A program made the position numbers and the translations under genes. Source: Serpula lacrymans var. lacrymans S7.9 (Eukaryota > Basidiomycota > Agaricomycetes > Boletales > Serpulaceae). Taken from it: a stretch of 64,000 nt of DNA. The number at the start of each line of letters is the position of its first letter. Position 1 is the first letter of the stretch. The notes below the pieces were generated by a model. The model was not told the DNA's origin. It saw only the letters and a program-made list of their open reading frames with translations, and did not search any database. The DNA lies in NCBI RefSeq assembly GCF_000218685.1, contig NW_006763291.1, positions 2,698,308 to 2,762,307 of the forward strand. The letters run 5' to 3'. This document shows positions 21,613 through 32,129 of this stretch, piece by piece.

Positions 21613-23068
21613 TCACCAACTCTTGTCCTGCTTGATCTTGTCCTGCCTGACCCTTGTGCTTATCGTTGCATTGTGCCGTTCAAGCATCTCAACGTAGGGT
21701 TTCAGTGATGTCCTCTCCCAGGCTCAATACAAAAAATGATTATTTACTATACATTATCCGAGGAATAAAAATAATGACGTACCAGAACCCCCCGCTGCAC
21801 TATCAGCCGAAGCTCCCGCGTCAAGCTCACGAAGAAGTTGATGCACAGTTGGTACTCGAGACGGATCAAACTTATGGATTTTTTTTGCATCGACAGGAAC
21901 ACAGACCCGACCTGTTTTAGGGTGTACGCAAAAAGGTGCCTTTAGCAGATGGTTGCGGTGCTTTGAGACTTCTGTGTCAAGTCGCGGGTAAGTATACTGC
22001 AGGATAATGTCGTCCACAACGGCTGGCTAGGAAGGGGAACATGTGATATAAGTCATATTCAAGCATCAATCAGTAATCACTTACATAATCCTTCATATGT
22101 TTCTTGAGATCAGCCCATGCTCCTTTTGATGAACGTTGAGATGCATGTGACCAGTTCTTGCGCAAGGTGTCTACCGCTTTACGATCTGGTATAAGCTGTA
22201 AAAGTGACTCCCAGCCTTCATCAGATCTAAAGCAGTCTTGGTCGTCAAGTATAAGATCGTCAAAGTGATTGTCAAGGGTGTTGACGGCACTCCTATAAAA
22301 CAGTTTGATGTCGTTTAGCATTGTGGCTTTTTTTTTATCTTCGTGTGTACGAACTGTAGTGATGGAGGGAGAGGACCTCTTGGTCCCATGCGCACATTGA
22401 CCTTGTTGCGCATTTCCTTCCCACCCTCAATGACAGTGAGATACCCGACGATGGCCTTACGTTGCTCATCAGTGAGATCCATGGCCTCCGGGTCTGATAT
22501 CCAAAGATGAATACCGCGACGACCGGAGTATACCCAGAGAAGTTCTTTGAATCCAAATTGCTCTGTAATAGCAGAATCGATGACATCTACAGCGGCAGCG
22601 ATGAAACCCCAACATCGACGGCATATACCAGCACCAGAGCAACAGGTACGAATCGAATCGTAGTCGGTCATATCAATATCAAACACGAGCTCGCGCTTCA
22701 GTGGTGAAAATGCGGCAGGACGAACTGTTTTCTTGTCTTTTGGCTACAAATAATATAAGTAGCTGGACTGACTGCCTGAGTGCATGGATCATGCTTACTT
22801 TTGCTGTATACATGGGACCTATTTCAAAACGCGTAGGATTGAGCGCGCATACTTGCTTTTTCAGTTCATCGGCTGTATTGAAAGAGTTGTATCTAAGGTA
22901 GACATCACCCTGGAGGGTGAACGCGAATTCGCGGTGAGTAAAGAGCTTTGTTGGGGCTTGTTCGTGATTCAACCACTTGAATATGGGTTTGAAAGGGTAG
23001 AGCATTCGATAAAACGCAAGCATAACTTCAGGTGAGGCATCAGCATCGTCGTTTGTGCCGTTGGACAT
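21613..23068 (-). CDS. PRI1: DNA primase catalytic (small) subunit
   Basis: Makes RNA primers as part of the DNA polymerase alpha-primase complex in the nucleus. Five exons (22799-23068, 22355-22743, 22085-22292, 21783-22026, 21613-21722) total 1221 nt, 406 residues. Landmarks are [15 protein letters not shown], the catalytic Asp motif [11 protein letters not shown], the zinc site [14 protein letters not shown], and [13 protein letters not shown]. Further on are [14 protein letters not shown] and the C-terminal [19 protein letters not shown] and [12 protein letters not shown]. The intron at 22293-22354 contains a run of nine A that could be mistaken for a frameshift. With the intron removed the frame is clean. 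Confidence 0.95.
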
Positions 23069-23722
23069 ACTGAAGTTACAATTGAAGAACAAAGACACGT
23101 TGATTGAATACTGTGAACTAAACGCGTGACATAATCACAGACGCGTATGTCACGGGTTTCTCATACTGGTATTGCAGTCACGCCTCAGACTAGGGATTTC
23201 AGCTAGCAGTGGTTCCTTATTCCAATGATCATATACAAATGTTGAAGTTTCATTAATTGCTTGGATTATGACTGTGCCCTACATATCCATCCCAAATTTG
23301 GATTCAAAATGGCTCGGCATTTACAAGGATCATCGGATGGGACCTGGGCCAGGCTGCTCTCCGAGTCTCTTTGATGGACACAGACGACCAACAGACAACC
23401 ATAATCTGACCAGATCAACCCCTCCATCTTGCTTATCGGCGAGGAGTGGTTTTTCCTGGACCCGTAGGATCCAGGTTTCCATTTCACAATTGAAGTTTTT
23501 TTCTTTCCAGGAGCTTTTATACCCTTTTTGGATAGAACCACATCACCAGCTCTTGTTGAGATACTGTTAGTCTCAAACCCAGAAGCTAGGGCTCCGCGCT
23601 AGCGTCTGGGGACATTTGACACAGGCCGAGTGCATCGAGTCACACTCATTAGCCGGGAAAACTGCCGAGCACCTGCCGACTTGTAACATAATCATAATTG
23701 AACTGTTATCCTATCTCTTGCC
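23069..23722. other. Region upstream of PRI1, nothing recognised
   Basis: About 650 bases holding the PRI1 promoter side. Two overlapping frames near 23266-23570 show no known motif. The stretch may already belong to repeat-derived DNA that continues into the transposon block. Confidence 0.35.
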
Positions 23723-23848
23723 ATGACTGACTGTGAGATTGATCATACTGGTGGCCAGTTTAATGACAAAGTTAATCCATTTGCACAGAGTAGCACACAT
23801 GTATTTTCCAATCCTACTGACACAGAATCTGACAGCAATCCTGAGGAC
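23723..23848 (+). pseudogene. Possible N-terminal piece of the DUF6589-like gene, cut by Element 1
   Basis: An ATG at 23723 opens a 42-codon Asp/Ser/Thr-rich frame that runs straight into the LTR boundary. The sequence resumes on the far side of Element 1 at 32488 after the 5-bp target duplication, but the best downstream frame differs by one base. This piece is therefore either a first exon or an already decayed frame. The link to the DUF6589-like gene rests on position. Confidence 0.35.
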
Positions 23849-24200
23849 TGTCACGACTTGAACCAGAAGCGCTAACCTGAGCGCTAGTTTCCTTTTTTCA
23901 TTTTCTTTGATATCTGATCACATGACAGATAAGATATGTTAAGCTGCTGCTTTAGCGCGGATAACATAATACATAGTTATATCAGATCACGTGACCATCA
24001 CGTGACAAGAGTCTAGAACCATTACAAAGAACATCAGTCAGCGCCTCATGGCTGACTTTCAGAAACATATATATAGTAGACCACCATGTACATACTTTCT
24101 TCAGTTGTTGATTAATTCTCAATTGCTATTTGTAACGCTACTTGTTTGATTTAAGCCTTCATCCCTCCGTTAACTCGGTATAGGGGATAAGGGTTTTACA
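23849..24200 (+). repeat. Element 1 5' LTR (352 bp)
   Basis: Starts TGTCACG and ends TTTTACA. It contains a TATA-like catatatatagtag near 24066, and the 25-bp segment (23938-23962) that recurs at the start of the pol frame. Nearly identical to 32098-32482. Confidence 0.95.
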
Positions 24201-24943
24201 CAATCAACAACTGCCACAAGTACCGTTTATGAATATAACAGCAACAATCCTAACCACCATCATCGTAACCACCATCATCATCTTACTCATCCTAAACCTG
24301 CTCAAACGACCAAACCAAACTACCACTACCCTCCCACTTCATCACCTACCCACTCGCCCCGACACCATCTTATCATTTTTCCCTGCCAACATCTCTCCCT
24401 CCTCATCCCAAGACTCATTCGTAACCATCCCCCTGTAAATACATTTTATATCACTATAATCTCTTTGGTGTGGAACCACTGGGATTTTCTCGGTTTTACA
24501 TAGTTTCCATTTCGATTTCCTCTGACCAGGCCGCGCATTTGCGTCCGCCAGTCGGGAGAAGGACTGAAAGCTTAATAAGCTGGTCACATTGGGACAACCG
24601 TTCGGACCCCAATTTATCACTATACCTTTTACATAAAATTCGTAAAATACAAAAATAATTACCATACATACATAGTCAGTAGTGGGCTGAAGAGGACCAC
24701 TTTGACTCAAAGAGAACAGATAGACTACTAGGATCTTAGAAAGCGGTGTATCGATCCAGCTTATCACTGGTGAACTCCTTTCTATGCTTAGTAGAGATTT
24801 TTACATTTGGATCGGAGAGCAACACATTTACTCTCAAGATTACGTATTCAAAGGGCAATTCCCCCTACCAGAAATAGTACCCATCAGAATCCCATCCCCT
24901 TTGATCAAATCCGAAACTCCCCCTCCTCCCCAACTCACATTCG
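24201..24943 (+). other. Element 1 leader between 5' LTR and gag
   Basis: About 740 bases of untranslated leader containing the primer-binding region immediately after the LTR (caatcaacaactgccac). I could not match it to a tRNA by eye. Short frames here (for example 24229-24438) are repetitive Thr/Ile codons and probably not real genes. Confidence 0.5.
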
Positions 24944-26061
24944 ATGTCAAACCTAGAATATCGCGATCTGCCTGAGCCATCCAACAGCATGGACAGCGCA
25001 TTTACCAGGGAAATGATGGATTCATTACCCAGAATAGACACTCCCCCCCAAAAGAAGCGCGATTGGAAGCATATGTAAAACAAGAAGTAGAAAAGGCAAT
25101 AAGACAAACTCAAATGCATTACCAATCACAGCTAGACGAGGCGCTCGAAGAAGTGAGCGTCTTGCAAAGAAAACTAAAGAAACAGATACCGCCACCTCCA
25201 GAAAGGGTGGAAAGAAGTAGAACGGCACTGGAGAAACCCGAGAACTTCTCCGGAGAAAAGAAAAAGTATAGGGCCTTTAGAGAGTCCTTATTACTACATT
25301 TCGAAGACGATGCCGTATATTTCAAAGATGACCGAAAAAAGATAAGCTTTGTGCTATCTTTTATGAAAGAAGGAGAAGCCGCGGCCTTCCGGACCGATTG
25401 GCTAGAGAATCGAGTCGATACCCAACAGCTGGGGCTCGATATTACGAACACATACAGAAGTTGGCCGTATTTCGCGGACAAAATGGAAGAAAGGTTCAAG
25501 GACAGCTTTGAAAAAGAAACTGCCAAGAACGAAATATTGACCCTGAGACAGGGCAATGAAACCGCCCAAGCCTTCTTTGAAAGGTTTGAGGAAAAGAAAA
25601 GATGGGCGGGATATACAAATAGGATAAACGAAGAGTTCCTAATATATCTACTCAGAAGGAACATGAATAAGCCACTAGTAGACAGGGTGATCTACGGCGG
25701 GCACATTCCCAGAGATTACCAAGAGTGGAAAAGGGAACTCATCAGAATAGACTATATTTGGAGAGAGAGAGAAAAAGAGAAGAAAGGTTCCGATATCGGG
25801 AAGAAACCCTATTCGGAACAAAAGAAAGAAGGAGAGAAGAAAAAGGACGGAACAGGGTATACCCATACCGGTAGCGGAGAAAGAATGGAGGTAGACAAAG
25901 CAAAGTTCCGCACTGAGGGACGATGCTACCGATGTGGAGAAAAGGGACATAGAAGCTTCGAGTGCAAAGACGCACAAAAAAGGAAGCCACAATTTAATGT
26001 CTGAGAGTTCTTAGAAAAGATGACGAAAGAGGAAAGGGAAAAACTCCTTGAGGGTTTTTAA
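24944..26061 (+). pseudogene. gag: Element 1 gag (capsid/nucleocapsid), with frameshift and premature stop
   Basis: Structural protein of the retrotransposon particle. The frame starting at 24944 (MSNLEYRDLPEPS) runs to a C7 tract at 25043-25049. After it, coding continues one frame over from 25063, so the copy carries a 1-nt length change there. The main body is a helical capsid domain (PENFSGEKKKYRAFRESLL and on) with a CCHC zinc knuckle, CYRCGEKGHRSFEC. A TGA at 26002-26004 cuts the last 18 codons, which otherwise end in LLEGF at 26061, parallel to the Element 2 gag terminus DEGF. A shorter ORF of 313 codons remains usable from 25063. Confidence 0.8.
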
Positions 26062-26195
26062 AGAGGCCAGCGGTACCGCTGTCATGCACCAAAGTTGATT
26101 GGTAGCATGGACAGGTGTCAATAACGAAGCGAATATTCAAAAAGACTCGCCTTTGCGCCACACAGGCACAGTGCCACGTGGAATAGTAATTAATA

Positions 26196-26933
26196 TTGCC
26201 CTTTTTGAACTTGTGGCTGATCAGCACCACCTCTATTAGGCAATCCAGTCACGCTCACCTTTGCTTTTCCATCCGGTACTTTCCGCATTTCGGCATTTCG
26301 GCAAATTTTCGCGTCGCCACTGGCTACACATTGCATTGCGCCCTCGCTTTTGTCGTTTCCCTTACTCCCCTTCCTTTGCCTAGCCCCACCATGGGCCCCT
26401 TCCTCTCCTTTTTATTCTCACCCGACGGTCGTTTCTGGGTCCCCATTTTAGTTCACCTCCTCGTCACCTCCACCCTCCTCCTCCTCATCTTCTTTGCACC
26501 CCCACCATTTCTGATGTCACCACTTCCTATCCGCTTCCGTCGCCGATCCGTTGACTACCACGTGCCACTGCTGATATCAGCAAAGCCCCGGCGGCCGGTC
26601 CAAATAGGGCAACAGGTCCATCTTCATGACGTCGATCTGCCATCATATACTATCAAAACATCGGTCGCTCGTCTTGCCTGGTTGGAGCGTGGGTGGGTAA
26701 TTTTTGAGCTGGAGAAGGTTCATCCCCTTGCGTCGCCCATGTTCATCGCTGTCCCATTCACTTGGGTACACTTATCATTTGTCCATCGTCTTCGCTACAG
26801 CTACACCTACCACACGCTGCCTGGGACTCACTTGTTCCAAATTGGAACTACTCCTCTCCCTCCCTCGTTTGATCAGGTGGTCCAACACAACCAGTCCATT
26901 GGTAAGGCCATGGAACTGTCAGATTTGGACTAG
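26196..26933 (+). CDS. Hypothetical protein ORF in the Element 1 gag-pol spacer
   Basis: A 245-codon plus-strand frame. The most likely start is the ATG at about 26391 in a strong context (ccaccatggg), giving a protein of about 180 residues. From there it has a hydrophobic N-terminal helix (VHLLVTSTLLLLIFFAPPPF), then a basic stretch (RFRRRSVDYHVPL) and a globular part with Trp and Tyr residues. No retroviral or transposase motif is visible and I recognise no family. It may be a captured host fragment, part of an inserted element, or non-coding. Confidence 0.35.
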   Translation: MPFLNLWLISTTSIRQSSHAHLCFSIRYFPHFGISANFRVATGYTLHCALAFVVSLTPLPLPSPTMGPFLSFLFSPDGRFWVPILVHLLVTSTLLLLIFFAPPPFLMSPLPIRFRRRSVDYHVPLLISAKPRRPVQIGQQVHLHDVDLPSYTIKTSVARLAWLERGWVIFELEKVHPLASPMFIAVPFTWVHLSFVHRLRYSYTYHTLPGTHLFQIGTTPLPPSFDQVVQHNQSIGKAMELSDLD

Positions 26934-27178
26934 GTGGTGGGCCGGTGGCTCCAGTTTCTTTTTTTTCAGCAGAACATTCATTTACAGTGCGATTATTTTT
27001 GATTTTTGAATCATTTTTATGGACACATATTTTTTTAGAATGCCTGACTGACAATAAAGGAACTGTGTTGATACTGATAGTGTTTTGCTTTGCCCTTTTT
27101 TTACTGCATCTTCCCATGACATCATGATTTTCCTGCTCTCTTTTTGCTATTGGACTTTACTTTATGGCTGTACAAACC

Positions 27179-27656
27179 TGTGACATTACTCACAGCATTT
27201 ATTGTTCTATCCCTTTCTTTTCTTTTTTTGACAATCTTATCCTGTACTACCTATGCAGGATTCGTCAGCGTACATTCCTTCCTTCATATTCTTTCTCATT
27301 CTTTTTGCACAGCTATACTGTGCATAGCCTACTTCTCTTTTACTATATAAACCCCTGTATTTTACCTTGTAAAAAACAAGAAATCCAATCCAGACTTCTT
27401 CTCTACTCTCAAGTTCACTACTCTGCTACTTGTGATCCAGTGTGGTCACAACACTTCCCACTTCTACCACTGTCAACTGCTGTCATTGTCACTTCCCACT
27501 TTTGAAGTCATTGTCATCCCTTTCGATTAGAGTCCTTCTGAGCACTACAGTTTGTGCGTCAGGAGCCTGCTATCACTGGGAACCTCGTCATATTGTCGTT
27601 CTCAAACCTACCTTGTGCTACGATTAGCAAGGTAGTGCTCGTCTATACTCGTCACA
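27179..27656 (+). repeat. Candidate solo LTR in the gag-pol spacer
   Basis: A segment starting TGTGAC and ending GTCACA (perfect 6-bp inverted ends) has a TATA-like box 165 bp inside (near 27343). It is flanked by aaacc on the left and aagcc on the right, a 5-bp duplication with one mismatch. This is the expected form of a solo LTR, but the mismatch leaves doubt. Confidence 0.4.
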
Positions 27657-27932
27657 AAGCCCCTATCCTTCTATAAATTCAACTATCCCTCCTCCTCAAA
27701 ACCCACACTCATACACCTCTGGGTTTTACTTTGAAGGATCTTTATACGTACCACCCCACGAACAACCAGACCACTCCACTGTTCTAGGAGGCAAAGCCCA
27801 TAAACAAGTTCCGTGGAATCTGGGAGGATTGTGTGTTAGTTTGTTTTGTGTGTGGTTTTCTAACAGCAGTTCTCATCATCGACACCGCATCGACCGACTG
27901 AGCCTAAAGACATTTCGAATCGATTTCTTCCT

Positions 27933-30900
27933 TTGACTGTAGATACATATGACTCAGAATTGTTAAGCTGCTGCTTTAGCGCGGATGACAATAAAACTAT
28001 TTCCACTCAGACAAAGAAAGAAATCCGAAACGAAAAAGATGCAACTAGAGTAAAAGCGGCGCAGAGTGATAAGACATCCGCAGTTTTGACGGCGGGCGAA
28101 TCACTAAAAAGTGCAGCATTTACAATAGAACCTAAGATTCCTACACCCGATGCGGCGAGCTCTACGGAGAAAAACGCAGCAGAGACTGTAGAAGAGAGGT
28201 CAGGAGCCCCTCTAAAAAAACCTAGAACAGAAGTTTGGACCCCAGAATGGGTAGTAGACAGGCTAAGAGACCAAAAGGAAGAAAGATCCATTGGGATTCT
28301 GAGTGCCTGGACACATAAAAAGAGAGCGAGAGAAGTAACCCGGGAAACGATAAAAGAAATCAACCGGTTACCAAAAGTAGAAGCTATACAAGCGATCATA
28401 GAAATTGCCTCCCCAAAAAAGTACATTAGGGGCACCCAAGGCAATCAAATGAACGTAAAATGTAAGCTTACTACATTAGATACTCTCCAATCAGAAACAG
28501 TCGAAGCACTATTGGACAGTGGATGCACGGGGAGTTGCATCGACTCCCAATTTGTGAAAGACAAAAGATATGAGACAAGGAAGATACCGAGACCTATTCC
28601 AGTCTATAATGCAGATGGAACTCTTAATAAAAACGGAGCCATCAATGAATTTGTAATACTACTCATGGAAATCGACGGACATGTCGAGAAGATACATCTT
28701 GCCGTAACCAATCTGGGTAATGGAAAGATGTTTCTAGGACATGAGTGGTTGAACAAACATAATCCTAAAATAGACTGGAAAGAATCGAAGTTGACCTTTG
28801 AAAGATGTCCTGAAGAATGCAGACCGAGAATCCGAATCTCTGATCCAGAGGAGGATCCGGAAATATTCTTTGAGGAACTAAGAGAAGACGAGAGGATGAT
28901 ACAGGTGAATCTCCATAATTTCGAAGATGCCACGATCGACGATCAATATTACCATATCAGAGCCCAAGGCACAATGGCACAAAAGCTAGCAGAAGCCGCA
29001 GGCAAAGATCAAAAAGAAGGAGGATTCGAAAAGATAGTGCCAAAACACCTTCATCAATACAAAGACGTATTTGATAAAAAGGAGTTTGGCACATTACCTG
29101 AAAGAAGGCAATGGGATCACGCAATCGAACTAATACCGGGAGATCACTCCCTAGATTGCAAGATCTATCCATTGGCAAGAGGAGAACAAGAAGAGCTAGA
29201 TGCGTTTCTAAAGGAGAATCTAGAATTGGGACGGATAAGACCATCGAAGTCCCCATTCACATCACCATTCTTCTTCATTAAAAAGAAAGACAGGAAGTTG
29301 AGACCAGTTCAAGATTATCGGAAGCTAAACGATATCACTATCAAAAATAGATATCCACTTCCGTTGATCGGGGAACTAGTAGACAAATTGAGTGGAGCAA
29401 AATACTTCACAAAGTTGGATGTAAGATGGGGATATAACAACATACGAATGAGAGAAGGAGACAAGCATAAAGCGGCGTTTAGGACAAACCGGGGATTATT
29501 CGAACCATTAGTCATGTTCTTTGGACTGACAAATTCCCCCGCCACGTTCCAAATGATGATGAACACGCTTTTCAAAGAGTTGATAGATGAAGGATTAGTA
29601 ATCATATATCTAGATGATATCATGATATTCACAAAGGATATAGAAACGCACCAAGCAACGACGCGACGTGTGTTAGAAATCCTAAGAAAGAATCATCTCT
29701 ATCTTAAACCAGAGAAATGCGATTTCGAACAGACAGAAGTGGAATACCTGGGACTGATCATCTCAGAGAACAAAATTCGCATGGATCCGGTAAAAGTAGA
29801 AGGAATTAGCAAATGGCCAGAATGCAAAAATAAAAAGGATATACAAGCATTCTTAGGATTTGTAAATTTCTATCGAAGATTCATAGAAGGCTTCGGGGAA
29901 GTAGCCAAACCATTGACCAAGTTAACGGGAAAAGAGGACTTCATTTGGGGAAATGAACAACAAGAAGCATTTAACACATTAAAACAACGTGTAGTTTCAG
30001 CCCCAGTGTTAGCTCTCCCAGTACCACATAGCCAATACAAGGTAGAAGCGGACAGTAGTGACTTCGCTATGGGTGCTGTCTTATCACAAAGACAAAAAGA
30101 TGACTGGAAGCCAATTGCATACCTCTCCAAAGCGTTAAACCCCACAGAACGCAATTACGAGATCTATGACAAAGAACTTCTTGCCATCATGACGGCACTT
30201 AACGAATGGAGACATTACTTAATAGACGCGGAAGAGGAATTTGAGATATGGACAGATCATCAAAATCTGCTGTATTTCAAAGAACCAAAGAAGTTAAACA
30301 GGAGACAGGCGCGGTGGATGACGGAGTTGAGCCAGTATCATTTCACAATACATCATATGCCAGGAAGGAAGCATATAAAAGCAGATCTTCTCTCGAGGCG
30401 ATCAGATCATAACAAAGGAGAAAACGACAACGAAGACGTCGTGCTACTGGATGAGAAACTATTTGTAAGAATGACTCTCTCTCCAGAACAAAGACAAAGG
30501 ATTGCAGACAGTCAAGAGAAAGAATTGGAGATTTCAAAGTGGATTACAAAGAGAAAAGGAAATGTAGATGAGCTGATAAAAAAGATGAAAGGAAAGATAG
30601 AGAGGAGAGAGGATGGTTGGCTAGACGAAGACGGTTGCATAGTATTCAAAGGCAGGATCTATGTACCAAAAGATGCTACATTAAGGGAAGAGATTATCCG
30701 ACGAAACCACGACTCTGTTATTGCAGGCCATCCAGGAAGATATAAGACAAAGGAGTTAATCACTCGACAATACTGGTGGCCTTACATGGACAGAGATATC
30801 ACGAGATACGTAGATGGATGCAAAGTCTGCCAAAGGACTAAGACAGACCATAAAAAGAAAGCAGCACCGCTTCATCCAAACGAGATCCCGGATAAACCTT

Positions 30901-32129
30901 GGCAGATCATATCAGTAGATCTGATCGGACCGCTACCAGAATCAAATGGATATAACATGATAATGGTAGTAGTAGATCGATTTACCAAAATGATCAAGGT
31001 AATTCCCACACAGATGGAGACCACATCAGAAGGAGTGGCACGACTATTCAGAGATCATGTATTCAGAAACCACGGTATACCCGAAAAGATCATCTCAGAT
31101 CGGGGACCACAATTCGTTTCAAAATTCATGAAAGATCTACATACGCTTCTTCAGATAAAAGCGAACCCATCAACGGCTTGGCATCCACAAACAGATGGAC
31201 AGACGGAGAGGATCAATCAAGAGATAGAACAGTATCTCAGAATCTTTGTAAACCATAAACAAGATGATTGGGCAGAATGGCTTACCCTAGCAGAATTCTC
31301 TTACAATAACAAACAACATTCTGCAACGGGATATAGCCCGTTCTACCTGAATCATGGACATCATCCGAGAACACAGGAAGTAGTGAAAGTGGGGGTAAAG
31401 AACGAGAATGCAGAAGATTTCGTAAAGAGAATGACAGAAACAAGGAAGAGAGCAGAAGAATCGCTGCAAAAGGCAGCTGAACAGATGAAGAAACAGTACG
31501 ATAAGAAGAAAAGGGAAGCAGTGGAATATAGAGTAGGAGATAAGGTGTACGTAGAAGCGACCAATATCTCAACAGATCGACCAGCCAAGAAACTGGACGA
31601 TAAAAGACACGGTCCATTTGAAATACTGGAAAAAATAGGCGAATCAGCCTACAGATTAGCGCTACCACCGACATGGCGGCCTATTCATCCGGTTTTCAAC
31701 GAGATAAAACTCACGCCGTACAAAGAACCACAGTTCCCTTCCCAACAGAAACCTAAACCGATACCGCCGGTAATAGTAGACGGACAAGAAGAATACGAAG
31801 TCGAAGAAGTTCTAGACTCACGTCTAAAACGAGGGAAATTGGAATACTTAGTACATTGGAAGAACTATCCAAAAGAGGAACGCACGTGGGAACCTGAACA
31901 ACACCTAAACAACTCACCCGACAAAGTAAAAACATTCCACGATAACAACCCTAGTGCACCCCGACGGATCCGATTTCAATTACATTTTCAACCCTTCGAA
32001 AACTTCACAACGACTAGAGTCCGAAAACAATTGTTTAATTGGGAAAACGGAAAGATGGACCCCTACTTTCGAGACAAAAGTCCTAAGGAGGGGGTAATGT
32101 CACGACTTGAACCAGAAGCGCTAACCTGA
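27933..32129 (+). CDS. pol: Element 1 Pol polyprotein (protease-RT-RNase H-integrase-chromodomain)
   Basis: An uninterrupted 1398-codon frame. Domains in order: a Lys/Glu-rich N-terminal extension of about 190 residues not seen in Element 2; aspartic protease with ALLDSGCTGSCID (about residue 195); and reverse transcriptase with FFIKKKDRKLRPVQDYRKLN and YLDDIMIF. RNase H follows with VEADSSDFAMGAVLSQ, then the integrase zinc-binding HHCC region (ending CKVCQRTK) and the DDE core (ISVDLIGPLPES, then [12 protein letters not shown]). The C-terminus carries a chromodomain (YEVEEVLDSRLKRGKLEYLV...WEPEQHL). The stop lies 32 nt inside the 3' LTR. Codons near the start (27963-27987) come from LTR sequence, so the true initiation site is uncertain. 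Confidence 0.93.
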   Translation: MTVDTYDSELLSCCFSADDNKTISTQTKKEIRNEKDATRVKAAQSDKTSAVLTAGESLKSAAFTIEPKIPTPDAASSTEKNAAETVEERSGAPLKKPRTEVWTPEWVVDRLRDQKEERSIGILSAWTHKKRAREVTRETIKEINRLPKVEAIQAIIEIASPKKYIRGTQGNQMNVKCKLTTLDTLQSETVEALLDSGCTGSCIDSQFVKDKRYETRKIPRPIPVYNADGTLNKNGAINEFVILLMEIDGHVEKIHLAVTNLGNGKMFLGHEWLNKHNPKIDWKESKLTFERCPEECRPRIRISDPEEDPEIFFEELREDERMIQVNLHNFEDATIDDQYYHIRAQGTMAQKLAEAAGKDQKEGGFEKIVPKHLHQYKDVFDKKEFGTLPERRQWDHAIELIPGDHSLDCKIYPLARGEQEELDAFLKENLELGRIRPSKSPFTSPFFFIKKKDRKLRPVQDYRKLNDITIKNRYPLPLIGELVDKLSGAKYFTKLDVRWGYNNIRMREGDKHKAAFRTNRGLFEPLVMFFGLTNSPATFQMMMNTLFKELIDEGLVIIYLDDIMIFTKDIETHQATTRRVLEILRKNHLYLKPEKCDFEQTEVEYLGLIISENKIRMDPVKVEGISKWPECKNKKDIQAFLGFVNFYRRFIEGFGEVAKPLTKLTGKEDFIWGNEQQEAFNTLKQRVVSAPVLALPVPHSQYKVEADSSDFAMGAVLSQRQKDDWKPIAYLSKALNPTERNYEIYDKELLAIMTALNEWRHYLIDAEEEFEIWTDHQNLLYFKEPKKLNRRQARWMTELSQYHFTIHHMPGRKHIKADLLSRRSDHNKGENDNEDVVLLDEKLFVRMTLSPEQRQRIADSQEKELEISKWITKRKGNVDELIKKMKGKIERREDGWLDEDGCIVFKGRIYVPKDATLREEIIRRNHDSVIAGHPGRYKTKELITRQYWWPYMDRDITRYVDGCKVCQRTKTDHKKKAAPLHPNEIPDKPWQIISVDLIGPLPESNGYNMIMVVVDRFTKMIKVIPTQMETTSEGVARLFRDHVFRNHGIPEKIISDRGPQFVSKFMKDLHTLLQIKANPSTAWHPQTDGQTERINQEIEQYLRIFVNHKQDDWAEWLTLAEFSYNNKQHSATGYSPFYLNHGHHPRTQEVVKVGVKNENAEDFVKRMTETRKRAEESLQKAAEQMKKQYDKKKREAVEYRVGDKVYVEATNISTDRPAKKLDDKRHGPFEILEKIGESAYRLALPPTWRPIHPVFNEIKLTPYKEPQFPSQQKPKPIPPVIVDGQEEYEVEEVLDSRLKRGKLEYLVHWKNYPKEERTWEPEQHLNNSPDKVKTFHDNNPSAPRRIRFQLHFQPFENFTTTRVRKQLFNWENGKMDPYFRDKSPKEGVMSRLEPEALT

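Larger units (their letters stand above)
26062..27932 (+). other. Unusual 1.9-kb spacer between gag and pol of Element 1
   Basis: In Element 2 the pol frame follows gag almost directly, whereas here about 1.87 kb intervenes. It contains a 245-codon frame, a candidate solo LTR (both listed separately), and A/T- and pyrimidine-rich DNA with TATA-like tactatataaacc near 27343. The spacer is best read as one or more secondary insertions, but its left border is not resolved. Confidence 0.6.

Noticed and set aside
22324..22343. Run of nine A/T in PRI1 that seems to cause a frameshift
   Set aside because: It lies inside a normal GT-AG intron (22293-22354); removing the intron restores the primase frame without any base change.
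26003..32000. Long minus-strand frames opposite Element 1 gag and pol
   Set aside because: They are antisense shadows of the coding strand with Phe/Ser/Leu-rich low-complexity translations and no motifs.
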